A stretch of DNA of 41,000 nt from Streptomyces sp. 8K308 (GTDB lineage: Bacteria; Actinomycetota; Actinomycetes; Streptomycetales; Streptomycetaceae): positions 1 to 41,000 of the forward strand of contig NZ_SMKC01000022.1 of NCBI RefSeq assembly GCF_004348315.1. The letters run 5' to 3'. The notes beneath the pieces are model-generated. The model saw only the letters and a program-made list of their open reading frames with translations. It was not told where the DNA came from and searched no databases. Each line of letters opens with the position of its first letter. The first letter of the stretch is position 1. A program made the translations under genes and the position numbers. This document shows positions 40,479 to 41,000 of this stretch, piece after piece.

Positions 40479-41000
40479 GGTTTTCGTTGTTCGTGCACAT
40501 GGAGCGCTGGGACGAGGAGGTCAGCCACCGGCAGCTCTTCGAGAACCTCTCCGAGCTGGCCCTGATGGCCGAGACCGGCGGCTTCGGCACCGTGTGGATC
40601 GGCGAGCACCACGCGATGGAGTACACGATCTCCCCCAGCCCGATGCCGCTGCTCGCCCACCTGGCCGCGAAGACCTCGACCATCCGCCTGGGCGCGGGAA
40701 CCGTCATCGCCCCGTTCTGGCACCCGATCCGGGTCGCCGGTGAATGCGCGCTGCTCGACGTCATCAGTAACGGCCGGATGGAGGTCGGACTCGCCCGGGG
40801 CGCCTACCAGTTCGAGTTCGACCGCCTGGCGGGCGGGCTGCCAGCCGCCGACGGCGGAAAGCACCTGCGTGAACTCGTGCCCGCCGTGCGCGCGCTCTGG
40901 CAGGGCGATTACGCCCACGACGGCGAGATCTGGCAGTTCCCGACCTCGACCAGCGTCCCCAAACCCGTGCAGCGGCCCACCCCGCCCATGTGGATCGCCG
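40475..41000 (+). CDS. LLM-class (luciferase-like) flavin-dependent monooxygenase, truncated by the window edge
   Basis: The first 175 residues are visible; the family is usually 330-400 long. Typical segments: MRFSLFVHMERWDE, LSELALMAETGGFGTVWIGE, HHAMEYTISPSPMPLLAHLA, TIRLGAGTVIAPFWHPIRVA, LLDVISNGRMEVGLARG and a C-terminal stretch TSVPKPVQRPTPPMWIA. These are the TIM-barrel strands that bind FMN in bacterial luciferase-like oxygenases. It uses reduced FMN, presumably from the flavin reductase at 34028-34531, and oxygen. ATG 40475 overlaps the tautomerase stop. Ring-cleaving oxygenation of an N-heterocyclic betaine is inferred from context. Confidence 0.92.
   Translation, partial: MRFSLFVHMERWDEEVSHRQLFENLSELALMAETGGFGTVWIGEHHAMEYTISPSPMPLLAHLAAKTSTIRLGAGTVIAPFWHPIRVAGECALLDVISNGRMEVGLARGAYQFEFDRLAGGLPAADGGKHLRELVPAVRALWQGDYAHDGEIWQFPTSTSVPKPVQRPTPPMWIA

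Noticed and set aside
1..41000. CRISPR array, tRNA/rRNA genes, intact insertion sequence
   Set aside because: No regularly spaced repeats of CRISPR type, no cloverleaf with typical GTTCGA arm in context, and no transposase with terminal inverted repeats were found by eye.

Overview
The window is chromosomal DNA of a high-GC actinomycete, most likely a Streptomyces or close relative. Coding regions have a strongly GC-biased third position and GTG starts are frequent. Several gene types are typical of that group: an XRE/DUF397 pair, a DUF4232 lipoprotein, a helicase-associated protein with a WYL-like end, a trypsin-STAND protein with its Trypco1 partner, and a glxBCD-glnT cluster. Long stem-loops without a T-run end several genes.

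Left part (1-8 kb): an ArsR-type regulator cut by the window edge; a TetR regulator divergent from its presumed target, an EmrB/QacA-type exporter, with a perfect 9-bp inverted repeat between them; an unrecognised small gene interrupted by an in-frame stop; a small membrane protein; an alpha/beta hydrolase; and a DinB protein. From 5.4 to 8 kb is an accessory patch: a wrecked serine recombinase, an XRE (DUF5753-type) regulator with its DUF397 partner, and three small actinobacterial genes on the other strand.

Middle (8-25 kb): a lipase-like hydrolase, a PLP aminotransferase, a helicase-associated protein, rpmB, a DUF4232 lipoprotein divergent from a membrane-bound HTH protein, then a two-gene operon of Trypco1 (CU044_2847 family) and a 1392-residue trypsin-STAND NTPase-transmembrane-beta-propeller protein. 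This operon is a predicted biological-conflict (probably anti-phage) system. It is followed by a secreted protein with two GH43 domains, a SorC-type sugar regulator and the tail of a decayed FGGY kinase.

Right part (25-41 kb): a membrane-anchored Mrr-type nuclease, about 1.3 kb of decayed genes including a broken ammonium transporter (amtB), then two catabolic clusters. The first (33133 down to 27178, minus strand) is glnT-glxB-glxC-glxD-FAD amine oxidase-XRE/cupin regulator, resembling the gamma-glutamylmethylamide/N-methylglutamate route for methylamine. The second (33.3-41 kb and beyond the edge) has, on the minus strand, a BCCT betaine transporter, a SnoaL protein, a flavin reductase and a GntR regulator. 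Divergent from these on the plus strand are two AA_synth proteins, an alpha/beta hydrolase, an aldehyde dehydrogenase, a tautomerase and a luciferase-like flavin monooxygenase. Together they look like uptake and oxygenolytic ring opening of an N-methylated betaine such as trigonelline, with methylamine passed to the first cluster. The divergent promoter carries a perfect 12-bp inverted repeat over a probable leaderless start.

No tRNA, rRNA, CRISPR array, intact insertion sequence or replication origin was recognised.
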